Positions 52,962-62,005 are shown, numbered from the stretch's first letter. The stretch: DNA of 64,000 nt from Parahoeflea alexandrii (GCF_024105735.1 NZ_JAAAML010000002.1:1-64000); one strand, 5' to 3'. The notes: generated by a model not told the origin, from the sequence alone. Numbers and translations: made by a program.

Positions 52962-53972
52962 ATGGAGAACGCAATGCCATCATCTGCCAACGGTCAGTCT
53001 CCGGTGTCGCGCAAGTTCGCCTGGCTGGTCGGCGCCATGGTCACCGCGGGCCTGCTCTGGACATTCGGCTGGTTCTTCTTCGCCTCCCGTATCGAGGATC
53101 AACTGCCCGCCACACTGGCGCGGATTGTCGGCCCAGGCGCCAGCGCCGACTGTGCCGAGGCCGAGGTCCGCGGCTATCCCTTCCGCGTCGGACTGTTCTG
53201 CGAAACCGTATCCTATGCAAACCCGGCGCAGAGAATAGTCGCGACCTCGGGCGCCTTTCGCTCCGCCGCCCAGTTTTACCGGCCGCAGCATGTTGTCGGC
53301 GAAATCGACGGACCGTTCATGCTGGATACGTCGGGCCTGATCCTGCGCGCTGACTGGCAATTGATGCAGGCCAGTGTCAGGGCGGTATCGAACGGACTTG
53401 ACCGCGGCTCGATTGACGCCAGGAACACCAGCGTCAACATCGACGGCGCAGGGCTCACCCAGCGCTTCGCCCTTGAGGCAGACCGCGTGACAGCCCATGC
53501 ACGTCAAAATGGCCCCGATCTGGATGTCGCTATCTACGGCGAGAACCTGCGCAACACGCTGATCACCGGACTGGGCGCCAGGTCCGTCACATTCGAGGCA
53601 ACCCTCTCGGACCAGTCGTCCCTGTTGCAGGTCCCCTTTGCTCCGCTCCGCGGCCCCTTTGCAGGGGAGCTGCATCGCGTCGCCATCGAGTTTGATGAAA
53701 CATCGACGCTCGACTTGGCTGGCCCGGTTCAGGTCAGTGCTGATGGACGCCTGACCGCAAATCTCGAACTGACGGTCAGCAACCTCGAGCAACTCTCGGA
53801 ACTGGTAGCAAGCCTCAACCCGGAGAGTGCTCAGCTGATCAGCCGCTTCGGCCCGATGATCTCGGCGCTGGATATCAGGCCCGGCGACGATGCCACCACC
53901 CTGCCCTTGACGATACGGAACAACCAGGTCTCGCTCGGGATCATTCCGCTCGGCGAACTGCCTGCATTCTGA
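52962..53972 (+). CDS. DUF2125 domain-containing protein
   Basis: Membrane-anchored periplasmic protein of 336 residues of unknown function. One N-terminal transmembrane helix at about 17-40 is followed by the DUF2125 domain with the conserved CAEAEVRGYPFRVGLFCETVSY near 65-86 (two cysteines), and a beta-rich region reminiscent of AsmA-like lipid-transport proteins. The ATG at 52962 or 52974 is possible. It converges with tyrC, two bases apart. Confidence 0.85.
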   Translation: MENAMPSSANGQSPVSRKFAWLVGAMVTAGLLWTFGWFFFASRIEDQLPATLARIVGPGASADCAEAEVRGYPFRVGLFCETVSYANPAQRIVATSGAFRSAAQFYRPQHVVGEIDGPFMLDTSGLILRADWQLMQASVRAVSNGLDRGSIDARNTSVNIDGAGLTQRFALEADRVTAHARQNGPDLDVAIYGENLRNTLITGLGARSVTFEATLSDQSSLLQVPFAPLRGPFAGELHRVAIEFDETSTLDLAGPVQVSADGRLTANLELTVSNLEQLSELVASLNPESAQLISRFGPMISALDIRPGDDATTLPLTIRNNQVSLGIIPLGELPAF

Positions 53973-53974
53973 AC

Positions 53975-54910
53975 CTATTCCGCAGCGTCGGTCTTGGGAG
54001 CGTTGCGGCCGAAGTTGGGCGCATCCGTGTCCTGCCCGGCCTCGACGATCGAACGGCGGATGCCGCGGGTTCGTGTAAACAGCTCAAACAGCTTATCGCC
54101 GTCCCCCCAGCGGATCGCGCGCTGCAGCGACGACAGATCCTCGGAAAATCGCGCCAGCATTTCAAGGATTGCATCCTTGTTGTGCAGGCAGACATCTCGC
54201 CACATCACCGGATCGGATGCGGCCAGGCGGGTAAAGTCGCGGAAGCCGGAGGCCGAGTACTTGATCACCTCGGATTTGGTCACGGCTTCCAGATCGTCCG
54301 CGGTTCCGACGATGTTGTAGGCAATGATATGCGGAAGGTGCGACACGATCGCCAGCACAAGGTCATGATGATCCGGATCCATCTCCTCGACCGTCGAGCC
54401 GCATGCTTCCCAGAACTCTGCCAGTCTTGCGATTGCCCCGGCATCGGTGCCCGCCGGCGGCGTCAGAATGCACCAGCGTCCTTCGAACAACTCGGCGAAA
54501 CCCGCCTGCGGGCCGCTTTGCTCGGTACCGGCGATCGGGTGGCCGGGCACGAAATGGGCCGTGTCCGGAATGTGCGGCTGCATCTGCCGGACGACCGACG
54601 CCTTGGTCGAGCCGACGTCGGTGACGATTGCGCCTGGCTTCAGATGTGGCCCGATCTCCCGAGCCACCGCTTCCGATGCACCCACTGGAACCGAGACGAT
54701 CACCAGATCGGCCTTGGCGACAGCTTCTGCATTGGAGCCGAAGTAGCTGTCACCCAGACCGAGCGCACGCGCCGCTTCAAGCGTCTCGGCACTTCGTGTG
54801 GCGATGGCGACCTCGCCGGCGAGCCCCTTGGCGCGGATCACCCGCGCCAGCGACGAGCCGATAAGCCCGATGCCGATCAGGGCGACAGTCTCGAACAGCG
54901 GTTTGGTCAT
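53975..54910 (-). CDS. tyrC: Prephenate/arogenate dehydrogenase
   Basis: Tyrosine synthesis: NAD(P)-dependent oxidative decarboxylation of prephenate (or arogenate in the TyrC type). The 311-residue protein begins with the dinucleotide loop ALIGIGLIGSSLARV, contains VTDVGSTKASVV, HFVPGHPIAGTEQSG (substrate site) and the C-terminal ASGFRDFTRLAASDPVMWRDV. No chorismate mutase or ACT domain is attached. It is followed upstream in transcription by hisC, five bases apart. Confidence 0.92.
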   Translation of the reverse strand: MTKPLFETVALIGIGLIGSSLARVIRAKGLAGEVAIATRSAETLEAARALGLGDSYFGSNAEAVAKADLVIVSVPVGASEAVAREIGPHLKPGAIVTDVGSTKASVVRQMQPHIPDTAHFVPGHPIAGTEQSGPQAGFAELFEGRWCILTPPAGTDAGAIARLAEFWEACGSTVEEMDPDHHDLVLAIVSHLPHIIAYNIVGTADDLEAVTKSEVIKYSASGFRDFTRLAASDPVMWRDVCLHNKDAILEMLARFSEDLSSLQRAIRWGDGDKLFELFTRTRGIRRSIVEAGQDTDAPNFGRNAPKTDAAE

Positions 54911-54915
54911 GTCAC

Positions 54916-56016
54916 TCAGGCCATAAAGCTCTTCAGCGCGTCGATCACACCGAGATTGGCTTCCTCACTTCCGATTGTCATTCTCAGCGCGTCCGGCAGG
55001 CCATAGCCCGCCACGCGCCGCAGCACATAGCCGCGCGCACCCAGATACTCGTCCGCATCCGCCGCGGTCTTGCACGGGGTGTCGGGGAAGTGAATCAGTA
55101 CGAAATTGCCGACCGAAGGTGTCACCGACAGCCCCATCGCCTCGACTGCCTCGACAACGCGGCCGAGCCAGATTTCATTGTGCTCGACGGCCCGGTCGAT
55201 ATGCGCCCGGTCACCGATTGCCGCCGCGCCGGCGGTGATTGCCAGGGCGTTGACATTGAACGGCCCGCGCACGCGGTTGCAGGCATCGATGATCGCTTCA
55301 TGCGCATACATCCAGCCAATCCGCAAACCGGCAAGACCGTGGATTTTCGAGAACGTCCGGGTCATCACCACATTGGCGTTCGCCGAAACCAGCTCGACGC
55401 CCGCCTCGTAGTCGTTGCGCCGCACATATTCGGCATAGGCCGCATCGAGCACCAGGATCACGTGACCGGGCAGTCCGGCATGCAGGCGCCGGACTTCGCT
55501 GACCGGAAGATAGGTGCCGGTGGGATTGTTCGGGTTGGCGAGAAAGACGAGCTTGGTCCGTTCGGTCACCGCGCCGAGGATATTGTCGACATTGGCTGTC
55601 AGGTCATCGGTGTCGGGAACCGACACAGGCACCGCGCCGGCAGCCATGATCTGGATCTTGTAGACCAGGAAACCATGCTGGGTGAAAACACCCTCGTCAC
55701 CCGGCGCCAGGTAGGTCTGGCACAACAGCCCGAGCAGTTCGTCCGAGCCGTTGCCGCACATGATGTTGCCAGGATTGAGACCGTAGGCACGGCTGATCGC
55801 ATCGCGCAGCAGATGTGCCGAGCCGTCCGGATACAGCGCCAGGTTCGCATTCCTGGCTGCCAACGCCTCGGCAACCTTGGGGCTCGGCCCCAGCGGCGAT
55901 TCATTGGAAGACAGCTTGTAAACCTTGGCCGCGCCATGCGCGGTCTCGCGCCCCGGCACATAGGCCGCGATATCCATAACACCCGGTTTCGGGCGGGGCA
56001 TGTCGGTGCTGTTCAT
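54916..56016 (-). CDS. hisC: Histidinol-phosphate transaminase
   Basis: PLP aminotransferase of histidine synthesis; in Alphaproteobacteria it often also transaminates aromatic acids, which fits its place just before tyrC. The 366-residue protein has the PLP lysine K224 in [28 protein letters not shown] near 161, and [14 protein letters not shown] near 61. The ATG at 56016 has AAGGAAGC upstream; an in-frame ATG at 56046 adds ten unusual residues. Confidence 0.93.
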   Translation of the reverse strand: MNSTDMPRPKPGVMDIAAYVPGRETAHGAAKVYKLSSNESPLGPSPKVAEALAARNANLALYPDGSAHLLRDAISRAYGLNPGNIMCGNGSDELLGLLCQTYLAPGDEGVFTQHGFLVYKIQIMAAGAVPVSVPDTDDLTANVDNILGAVTERTKLVFLANPNNPTGTYLPVSEVRRLHAGLPGHVILVLDAAYAEYVRRNDYEAGVELVSANANVVMTRTFSKIHGLAGLRIGWMYAHEAIIDACNRVRGPFNVNALAITAGAAAIGDRAHIDRAVEHNEIWLGRVVEAVEAMGLSVTPSVGNFVLIHFPDTPCKTAADADEYLGARGYVLRRVAGYGLPDALRMTIGSEEANLGVIDALKSFMA

Positions 56017-56097
56017 GAAGAAGCTTCCTTGCAAGCTGAAAACCAAGGCCGAGACGGCGGAAATAGCCTCTTGCAGCGGTCTTGTCGAGAGTGTCGC

Positions 56098-56862
56098 TCA
56101 GACCTGAGACTTGGGCAGCTTCGCCTGTCGGTGCGAGGTACGCGAGGTTTGCGGAGAAAGTACCGGAACGAACACACGGCGCGAGGCGCGCGCCGCCACG
56201 GGCAGCCCCTGGTAGAGCCGTTTCTGTGCCTCGACGATGATCACTCCAGAGAACACCGGCCACAGTTTGCGGCCAAGGCGCTCGAAAACCCGCTGCATGC
56301 GCAGAATTACGCCCCGCCGCGAGGGCGGAAAGAACAGCGCCTCGGCGAAGGCCCCGGGCGTGAAATTGCTTTCGCGCAGAATGGTGACAAGCTGTCCGCG
56401 CGAATACGGCCGTCCGGCGCCAAATGGCGTATGCTCGAACCTTGCCCACATGCCGCGCCTGTTGGGCGCCACGATTACCAGCCGACCGCCGGGCGCCAGC
56501 ACCCGCCACAGCTCCTTCAGTGTTTCGCGCGGGTTTTCGGCGAACTCGAGTGAATGCACCATCAGCACGCGGTCCATCGAGGCATCGGGCAATGGCAGCT
56601 CTTCATCGAACACAAGCACCGTCGCCGAGGGGCCGCCCGCAGGCCAGTTCACGGCACCCTGGCCTGCCGGCATGAAGGCGAAGGTGCGTTCCGCATCGGG
56701 CCGGAACCGGTCCAGGTAAGGCGCCGCATAGCCCAGGCCCATCAACCGCTCTCCCGGCATGTTGGCCCAGATCGATGAAAGCGCCATGGCCACCGAATGT
56801 TCGGCAACCATGCCGAGCCGGGAGTGATAGAACTGTCTCAAATCGACGATATCTGCGTGCAT
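56098..56862 (-). CDS. Class I SAM-dependent methyltransferase
   Basis: Protein of 254 residues. The N-terminus MHADIVDLRQFYHSRLGMVAEHSVA and the methyltransferase core (LVFDEELPLPDASMDRVLMVHSLEFAENPRETLKELWRVLAPGGRLVIVAPN) are typical of an alphaproteobacterial group placed next to gloB; the substrate is not known. The ATG at 56862 has only a weak AGG upstream, and an in-frame ATG at 56940 would lengthen it by 26 residues. The C-terminal basic tail (RASRRVFVPVL onward) is poorly conserved. It is divergent from gloB. Confidence 0.82.
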   Translation of the reverse strand: MHADIVDLRQFYHSRLGMVAEHSVAMALSSIWANMPGERLMGLGYAAPYLDRFRPDAERTFAFMPAGQGAVNWPAGGPSATVLVFDEELPLPDASMDRVLMVHSLEFAENPRETLKELWRVLAPGGRLVIVAPNRRGMWARFEHTPFGAGRPYSRGQLVTILRESNFTPGAFAEALFFPPSRRGVILRMQRVFERLGRKLWPVFSGVIIVEAQKRLYQGLPVAARASRRVFVPVLSPQTSRTSHRQAKLPKSQV

Positions 56863-57052
56863 GAACCTAAACTGGGGCAGAAACGCATTGCGGGCAAGTG
56901 CCTGGAGATGGGATCGGCACCGGACATGCTCGAAACACACTTCGGAAGAAGTTTGGCAGCGATCAAGGTCAAATGCCTGTCTGCCGGGTGACGAAGCCGA
57001 TGCTGCCGGTTATGCTCCCATGGCTGATTCAACACATGCACTAGGAAAACCC

Positions 57053-57823
57053 ATGACCAGCCTCTTGATCGAGCAATTTACCTGCAGGCAGGACAATTTC
57101 GGTGTCATCCTGCATGATCCGCTCACGGGGGAGACCGCAAGCATTGATGCACCGGACGCGTCAAGGATCACGGATCGCCTCGGCGACGGAGGCTGGAAAC
57201 TCAGCCACCTCCTCATCACTCACCACCACCCCGATCATGTCGAGGGCATCCCGGCCCTTGTTGAATCCTATTCGCCCAAGGTCATCGGGCCCGAGGCGGA
57301 GGCGGGAAAGATTTCCGGGCTCACCCAGACGGTTGGCGATGGAGACTCGTTCGAATTCGCCGGCAGAACCGTCAAGGTGATTTCTACACCTGGCCATACC
57401 GCCGGCCATATCTGCTTTTACATTCCGGATGAATCGCTGCTGTTTGCCGGCGACACGCTGTTTGCACTCGGATGCGGCCGTCTGTTTGAAGGCTCACCCG
57501 AAGACATGTACGGCTCGCTTGCCCGGCTTGCCGAGCTTCCCGACGAAACCCGCGTCTATTGCGGTCATGAATACACCCAGTCGAATGCGCGCTTTGCCGT
57601 TTCGGTCGATCCTGACAACCAAACCCTTGCCAAGCGCAGCAAGGAGATCGACGAACTCCGGTCGAAAAGGCTGCCGACGCTTCCGACCACGATCGGGTTC
57701 GAAAAGCGCACCAATCCGTTCATGCGCACCGGCGATCCTGCGATCCGCAAACAGCTCGGCATGGAAAGCGCCAGTGATGTCGAGGTCTTCGCCGAACTGC
57801 GCCGGCGCAAGGACAGTTTCTGA
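57053..57823 (+). CDS. gloB: Hydroxyacylglutathione hydrolase (glyoxalase II)
   Basis: Binuclear metallo-hydrolase that splits S-D-lactoylglutathione, the second step of methylglyoxal detoxification. The 256-residue protein has the metal motif THHHPDH at 56-62, the second histidine in TPGHTAGH, GDTLFALGCGRLFEG, the HEYTQSNARFA glutathione-site region, and the C-terminal LPTTIGFEKRTNPFMR. TAGGAAAA precedes the ATG at 57053. It is followed by the cupin gene after two bases. Confidence 0.95.
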   Translation: MTSLLIEQFTCRQDNFGVILHDPLTGETASIDAPDASRITDRLGDGGWKLSHLLITHHHPDHVEGIPALVESYSPKVIGPEAEAGKISGLTQTVGDGDSFEFAGRTVKVISTPGHTAGHICFYIPDESLLFAGDTLFALGCGRLFEGSPEDMYGSLARLAELPDETRVYCGHEYTQSNARFAVSVDPDNQTLAKRSKEIDELRSKRLPTLPTTIGFEKRTNPFMRTGDPAIRKQLGMESASDVEVFAELRRRKDSF

Positions 57824-57825
57824 TC

Positions 57826-58296
57826 ATGGACCCCTCACTGTCGGCCCGCGAAATCATCTCTCTTCTCGATATGCGGGAGCACCCGGAGGGCGGTTGGTAC
57901 CGCGAGACGTTCCGGGACAGCGCCGGCGGCGAGCGCGGACATTCGACGGCCATATACTACCTGCTTGAAGGCGGCGACTGTTCGCACTGGCATCGCGTAA
58001 CCGACGCGGTGGAGATCTGGCACTGGTATGGCGGCGGCCCGCTCGCCCTCACCCTGTCTTCGGATGGATGCAACGCCCAATCCCACCGGCTCGGCATGAA
58101 CCTGGCTTCCGGCGAGCGGCCGCAGATCGTCGTGCCGGCCAATTGCTGGCAATCCGCCGCCTCGCTTGGCGCCTGGACACTGGTCGGCTGCACCGTGGCC
58201 CCGGGGTTTGAGTTCTCGAGCTTCGAGATGGCGCCACCCGACTGGCGGCCCTCGCCTTTCGACGGCGCGCCGCTCAGCCCAAAAGGCCGAGCGTGA
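57826..58296 (+). CDS. Cupin family protein (DUF985)
   Basis: Protein of 156 residues of the DUF985 cupin family, with a RmlC-like jelly roll. Family blocks visible are LDMREHPEGGWYRETFRD near 14-31, STAIYYLLEGGDCSHWHRV near 40-58, and VIWHWYGGGPLALTL-like EIWHWYGGGPLALTL near 63-77. A metal or small-molecule binding role is probable but not established. It lies two bases after gloB and probably shares its transcript. Its 3' end overlaps the convergent lysoplasmalogenase gene by 23 bases. Confidence 0.88.
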   Translation: MDPSLSAREIISLLDMREHPEGGWYRETFRDSAGGERGHSTAIYYLLEGGDCSHWHRVTDAVEIWHWYGGGPLALTLSSDGCNAQSHRLGMNLASGERPQIVVPANCWQSAASLGAWTLVGCTVAPGFEFSSFEMAPPDWRPSPFDGAPLSPKGRA

Positions 58297-58921
58297 TCAA
58301 AAGCTGCCCTGCATAGTAGAGCACCCAGACCGCCGGGCTGGTGAACCGCCGCAACGGACTGGTATCGGCCATCAGGAATTTTTCCGATCCGAGTATGGCG
58401 TCCGACGCCATGAACAGCACCGCCCCCAGCAGCACCAGTCCGCCAAGTGTCAAGCCGCCAAGTCCCATTACGCTTATCGCCAGCACATAGGCGGCCACCG
58501 GCAAGGCAAGGGTGCCGGCCTTGCGAACCATCAGCGTTCCCATGCCAACGCCGAACAGCATCACTGCCAGCAGGCCGGGTATGGAAGCTTCGGCAAAGCC
58601 GGGTCCGGAAACGATGAACAGCACCGCATATGCGATGTGCGCGGCCAGAAAGCTTCCCAGACCGCCCAGGAAGGCCACTTCACCCTCATGCGCAAGGAAG
58701 GCATCGCCAAGCGCGGACAGGGCCAATGCCACGATCAGCAGCACCGGACCGCCGGCATGAAATGCCAGGCCGGACAGCGCCCCCACGGCCATTGTCTTGG
58801 CGACGGTGCGACCGAGCGCCGGGGCCTTGTTGAGAGCCAGCAGATAGACTGCGAAGCCCGCCGCCGAAACGGCAAGGAAAATCCAACTGCTTCCCGCGAT
58901 GCTTTGAGACAATCCGCTCAT
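58274..58921 (-). CDS. Lysoplasmalogenase (YhhN family)
   Basis: Membrane protein of 215 residues with about eight predicted helices, matching the YhhN/TMEM86 family whose characterised members cleave the vinyl ether bond of lysoplasmalogens. Visible marks are ALSALGDAFLAHEG near 68-81 (acidic catalytic region) and FMASDAILGSEKF near 170-182. Whether this bacterium makes plasmalogens is not shown here. The ATG overlaps the stop of the DMT transporter gene (4 bases), so the two are translationally coupled. Confidence 0.85.
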   Translation of the reverse strand: MSGLSQSIAGSSWIFLAVSAAGFAVYLLALNKAPALGRTVAKTMAVGALSGLAFHAGGPVLLIVALALSALGDAFLAHEGEVAFLGGLGSFLAAHIAYAVLFIVSGPGFAEASIPGLLAVMLFGVGMGTLMVRKAGTLALPVAAYVLAISVMGLGGLTLGGLVLLGAVLFMASDAILGSEKFLMADTSPLRRFTSPAVWVLYYAGQLLITLGLLG

Positions 58922-59811
58922 GCCGACAGCTTGCCCTTCATCGGCTTTCGGCCACGCAGAAGGTCCTTTGCCGCCAGGAAGGCGCCTCCGGTGATCAGCA
59001 GACACGCCACCGCTATACCAATGCTTGCCTTGCCATGCCCGAACAGGACCAGGATCAGCGTTGACAGCAGCGGTGCGGTGTAACTTGCCACGCCCAGCAC
59101 CTGGATGTCGCCCTTCTTCACCCCGTAGTCCCATGCGTAGAATGCCAGACCGACCGGTCCGAGGCCCAACCCGATCACCGCCAGCCATTGGCTCATCGTC
59201 TCCGGCCAGACCGTGGTCTCGAGAATCAGGTGACAAACCAGCGACAACACCGCGGAAATGACGCAGAATCCGGCAATGACGTCGGTCGGGGTTGCGCCAA
59301 ACCGTCGTGACATCAGCGAGTAGCCCGACCAGGTCAGGGCGCAAAGACCCGCGGCCCCGTAACCGATCAGGCTGCCCCCGCCGAAACCGCCTTCCGCGCC
59401 CCTGATCAGGATCAGCGCGGTTCCCGCCAGACCCATCAATGCTCCCACCACATGGTGCCAGCCCAACCGTTCACCCGGCAGCAGCGCCGACCCGACCACG
59501 ATCAGCAGCGGCCAGAGATAGGCAATCAGGCCCGCTTCCACGGCGGGGGCGTTTCTCAGCGCGGTAAAATAGAGAAAATGATAGCCGAACAGGCCGAACA
59601 GGCCGAGCGCCCAGACCTTCGCCGGTTGCCGGAAAGCCGAAAACCGTCTCGGATCCCTGAGCATGGCGCCTAGCCCGATCATCGAGCCGACCAGAAAGCA
59701 GATGGCCGAAAGCTGGAAAGGCGGCATCGTGCCTGAGGCAGCGGTCAGCAAGGCAAGCGCCGACCACATCAGGATCGCGGAAAAACCAACCAGCGTGGGA
59801 AGATTCTGCAC
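58918..59811 (-). CDS. DMT superfamily transporter, YddG-like aromatic amino acid exporter
   Basis: Ten-helix EamA-type transporter of 297 residues. Two EamA repeats are visible, with AVEAGLIAYLWPLLIVVGSALLPGERLGWHHVVGALMG in the first half and DYGVKKGDIQVLGVASYTAPLLSTLILVLFG in the second; the LWPL and pattern around it resemble YddG, which exports aromatic amino acids. The start is uncertain: I chose the GTG at 59811 with GGGA upstream and the family N-terminus; a TTG at 59880 would add 23 polar residues. The tyrC and hisC genes nearby are not in the same operon. Confidence 0.82.
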   Translation of the reverse strand: MQNLPTLVGFSAILMWSALALLTAASGTMPPFQLSAICFLVGSMIGLGAMLRDPRRFSAFRQPAKVWALGLFGLFGYHFLYFTALRNAPAVEAGLIAYLWPLLIVVGSALLPGERLGWHHVVGALMGLAGTALILIRGAEGGFGGGSLIGYGAAGLCALTWSGYSLMSRRFGATPTDVIAGFCVISAVLSLVCHLILETTVWPETMSQWLAVIGLGLGPVGLAFYAWDYGVKKGDIQVLGVASYTAPLLSTLILVLFGHGKASIGIAVACLLITGGAFLAAKDLLRGRKPMKGKLSA

Positions 59812-59928
59812 TGTATGATTGTCCCGCTTCTGCCTGCCGTATCGGTCCCGAACCCGTTTCAGCGTCCCGCGCAAGGCCAATCAAGCGATCCGCCTTGCGC
59901 ATGCACATCATGTCCGGTGCAAGGTGTA

Positions 59929-60708
59929 CTAGCCGCCAAATTTCGTGGCTGCAACAATGACCTTGCCGATCTTCGTCGGCACCTTGGCGTAAACCGGCGC
60001 ATAAAGGCCGACCGCATCGTTCTTGGCGAACCAGACTTCCGCGCCCTTGAGTTCTCGCAGGTATCGAATCCCTGACGAGTTCTTGCGGTAGCCGGAATTG
60101 GGTTCAAACCGCACCGAGCAGACAATGGCGTCACCCTTGAACCCCTTTGTACTGAACGGGCGTATGCTCTTTGGTGTCAGATGCAATGTCGCCCTGGCTT
60201 CGCCGTCAAAAATGGGCAAGCTGCGCGGACACACCGCCGAACCGGCCGGAAAGACGAGGCCAGAGAGCGGATCCAGAACCTTGCGCAGATCGCCTTCCAG
60301 AAGCGGCACCCAGTCGGACCCTCTGTCTTTCGGCTCGGGCTCATTGACCGTCGAGTGAACGTCGCCATTCCTGAAGGTGATCTCGGTACGGTGTTTTTTC
60401 TTGTCGCTGGTGTAGTCTACGAGAAATTTCGAGGCTTCCAGCTTGTCGCCGGTCACCTTGCCCGAGACGTTGGCGTTGCCGCGGACCTTCGAAAAAAGAT
60501 CCGAAAAGGCTGAAGAGCGAAGGTCGCCCGTTATACTGTAGGAAGTACCATCCACCTGGGTTATGAAGTTGGCGGAGGCGACCGGAAAGCCGACCAGTGA
60601 GACCTTGTAATCCGTACGAACCTGAACCGGTTCGGCCATTGCATGCTGTGGCCCGGCCATCGCAGCAGCCAGCACCAGACCCGACAGAAACATCTTAACA
60701 CGTGCCAT
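59929..60708 (-). CDS. DUF3108 domain-containing exported protein
   Basis: Secreted protein of 259 residues with an N-terminal signal peptide ending near AMA (about residue 25). The rest is beta-rich and matches the DUF3108 family common in Proteobacteria; the DYKVSLVGFPVASANFITQVDG opening and VCSVRFEPNSGYRKNS near 197 are visible. The function is unknown, an envelope lipid or periplasmic role being only suggested by export. GGAAA precedes the ATG. It is divergent from rpmB across 271 bases. Confidence 0.8.
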   Translation of the reverse strand: MARVKMFLSGLVLAAAMAGPQHAMAEPVQVRTDYKVSLVGFPVASANFITQVDGTSYSITGDLRSSAFSDLFSKVRGNANVSGKVTGDKLEASKFLVDYTSDKKKHRTEITFRNGDVHSTVNEPEPKDRGSDWVPLLEGDLRKVLDPLSGLVFPAGSAVCPRSLPIFDGEARATLHLTPKSIRPFSTKGFKGDAIVCSVRFEPNSGYRKNSSGIRYLRELKGAEVWFAKNDAVGLYAPVYAKVPTKIGKVIVAATKFGG

Positions 60709-60860
60709 GGGGTTTCCTTTCCCTTCATCTCATGTCCGACGTTTATCGATTCCTCACCCTGAACCCAGACTGAACAGGGTATCATTTCTTCTGTGCAATG
60801 GAAAAAACACCTTTGGCGGGGTCTGTGGGCCATGAATACCGGTTTCCGGTCATTGGCGGC

Positions 60861-60889
60861 TTGACGCGGCTTGCTGGTCTGACTATAGA
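60861..60889 (+). promoter_or_regulatory. rpmB promoter
   Basis: TTGACG (60861-60866) and TATAGA (60884-60889) are exactly 17 bases apart; in the rhizobial frame it reads CTTGAC-N17-CTATAG, close to the housekeeping consensus. Transcription would start near 60896, leaving a leader of about 84 bases. Confidence 0.75.
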
Positions 60890-60979
60890 CACGCGACTTC
60901 CGATAAAGGCCTGCGGTCCTTTGGGTGAGCCTTGTTTCCGGCTCGGCCCGTCCGCTGGCGAAGAGATAATAGGTGCAAA

Positions 60980-61276
60980 ATGTCACGCAGCTGTGAATTG
61001 ACCGGCAAGGCTGTACAGTCCGGTAACAATGTCAGCCACGCCAACAACCGGACCCGTCGCCGGTTTCTGCCGAACCTGTGCAATGTTACGCTGATCTCCG
61101 ATGCTCTCGGCCAGCGCTACCGTCTGCGCATTTCCGCCAACGCCCTGCGCACTGTCGAGCATCGCGGTGGCCTCGACGCATTCCTGGCCAAGGCCAAGGA
61201 CGCCGAGCTTTCGATGCGCGCACGCCTGCTCAAGCGCCAGATCGCCAAGAAGCTCGAAGAAAAAGCTGCAGCCTGA
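60980..61276 (+). CDS. rpmB: 50S ribosomal protein L28
   Basis: Large-subunit ribosomal protein of 98 residues, the longer alphaproteobacterial form. It begins with [34 protein letters not shown], and the C-terminal helix ([21 protein letters not shown]) is the alphaproteobacterial extension. The CXXC zinc ligands of some L28 types are absent. AGGT lies upstream of the ATG. The gene is followed by a strong terminator and then by the riboswitch. Confidence 0.96.
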   Translation: MSRSCELTGKAVQSGNNVSHANNRTRRRFLPNLCNVTLISDALGQRYRLRISANALRTVEHRGGLDAFLAKAKDAELSMRARLLKRQIAKKLEEKAAA

Positions 61277-61302
61277 ATCAAGGCGTAGCCTTACAGCGTG
61301 AT

Positions 61303-61331
61303 GGCGGGCTTCTGGCCCGCCTTCGTTTTTT
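61303..61331 (+). terminator. Rho-independent terminator after rpmB
   Basis: GGCGGGC (61303-61309) pairs with GCCCGCC (61315-61321) around a five-base loop, followed by TTCGTTTTTT. It ends four bases before the riboswitch begins. Confidence 0.88.
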
Positions 61332-61334
61332 CCA

Positions 61335-61365
61335 CTGGTGGCATCAACCCAGGATAAAAAAATGC
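61335..61365 (+). ncRNA. preQ1-I riboswitch (type II-like), translational
   Basis: Stem P1 CUGG (61335-61338) pairs with CCAG (61349-61352). The ten-base loop UGGCAUCAAC ends in the C (61348) expected to pair with preQ1 and agrees with the known Thermoanaerobacter tengcongensis aptamer loop in seven of ten positions. Nine bases of A-rich tail (GAUAAAAAA, 61353-61361) have exactly the known length. Then AUGC (61362-61365) pairs with GCAU (61341-61344) in the loop as pseudoknot P2. P2 covers the start codon of the transporter gene and P1 includes its AGG ribosome site, so ligand binding should block translation. It precedes a queuosine-precursor transporter, the expected target. Confidence 0.82.
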
Positions 61366-61988
61366 GAATGATCCCTTCTGTCTTGCCGTTCATGGCCTTC
61401 ATGGCCGCCATCGTCGTGGCATCGAACTTCCTGGTTCAGTTCCCGGTCGATTACAGCATCGGTGCGCTCAATCTCGCCGATCTTCTGACCTGGGGTGCCT
61501 TCACCTATCCGGTCGCGTTCCTGATCACCGACCTTGCCAATCGCCGCTTCGGCCCGGCCACGGCGCGTCTCGTGGTATTCTGCGGCTTCGTCATCGCCGT
61601 CGCCCTGTCGATCTGGCTTGCGACGCCGCGCATCGCCATCGCCTCGGGATCGGCTTTCCTGCTGGCGCAGCTTCTCGACGTTTCGGTTTTCGACCGTCTG
61701 CGCAACCGGGTCTGGTGGCTGCCTCCGCTGGTCTCGACAGTCATCGGCTCCAGCCTCGACACGCTTGTCTTCTTCGGTCTCGCTTTCTCGCAGACAGCCA
61801 ACATCATCGGCGCCGGCGACGCGTTCGCCAGTGAAGCGGCTCCGCTGCTGGGTCTGTTTGCCATGGAAGCGCCGCGCTGGATCTCGTGGGCACTGGGTGA
61901 CCTCGCCGTCAAGCTGATCGTCGGACTGTCGATGCTGTTGCCCTACGGCATGCTGATGCCGGTGCTGGCCCCACAGGGCCGTGCCTGA
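61362..61988 (+). CDS. yhhQ: Queuosine precursor transporter (YhhQ family)
   Basis: Six-helix inner-membrane transporter of 208 residues of the VUT/YhhQ family, which imports preQ0/preQ1 for queuosine synthesis. The opening FMAAIVVASNFLVQFPV, NLADLLTWGAFTYPVAFLITDLANRRFG near residues 36-63 and SSLDTLVFFGLAFS are typical. The ATG at 61362 has AGGAU upstream; a second ATG at 61368 is possible, but the riboswitch pseudoknot covers the first. No promoter is obvious between the rpmB terminator and this gene, so expression may depend on read-through from rpmB or a promoter inside it. Confidence 0.92.
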   Translation: MRMIPSVLPFMAFMAAIVVASNFLVQFPVDYSIGALNLADLLTWGAFTYPVAFLITDLANRRFGPATARLVVFCGFVIAVALSIWLATPRIAIASGSAFLLAQLLDVSVFDRLRNRVWWLPPLVSTVIGSSLDTLVFFGLAFSQTANIIGAGDAFASEAAPLLGLFAMEAPRWISWALGDLAVKLIVGLSMLLPYGMLMPVLAPQGRA

Positions 61989-62005
61989 CAGGCCGCAGGC
62001 CGGCT

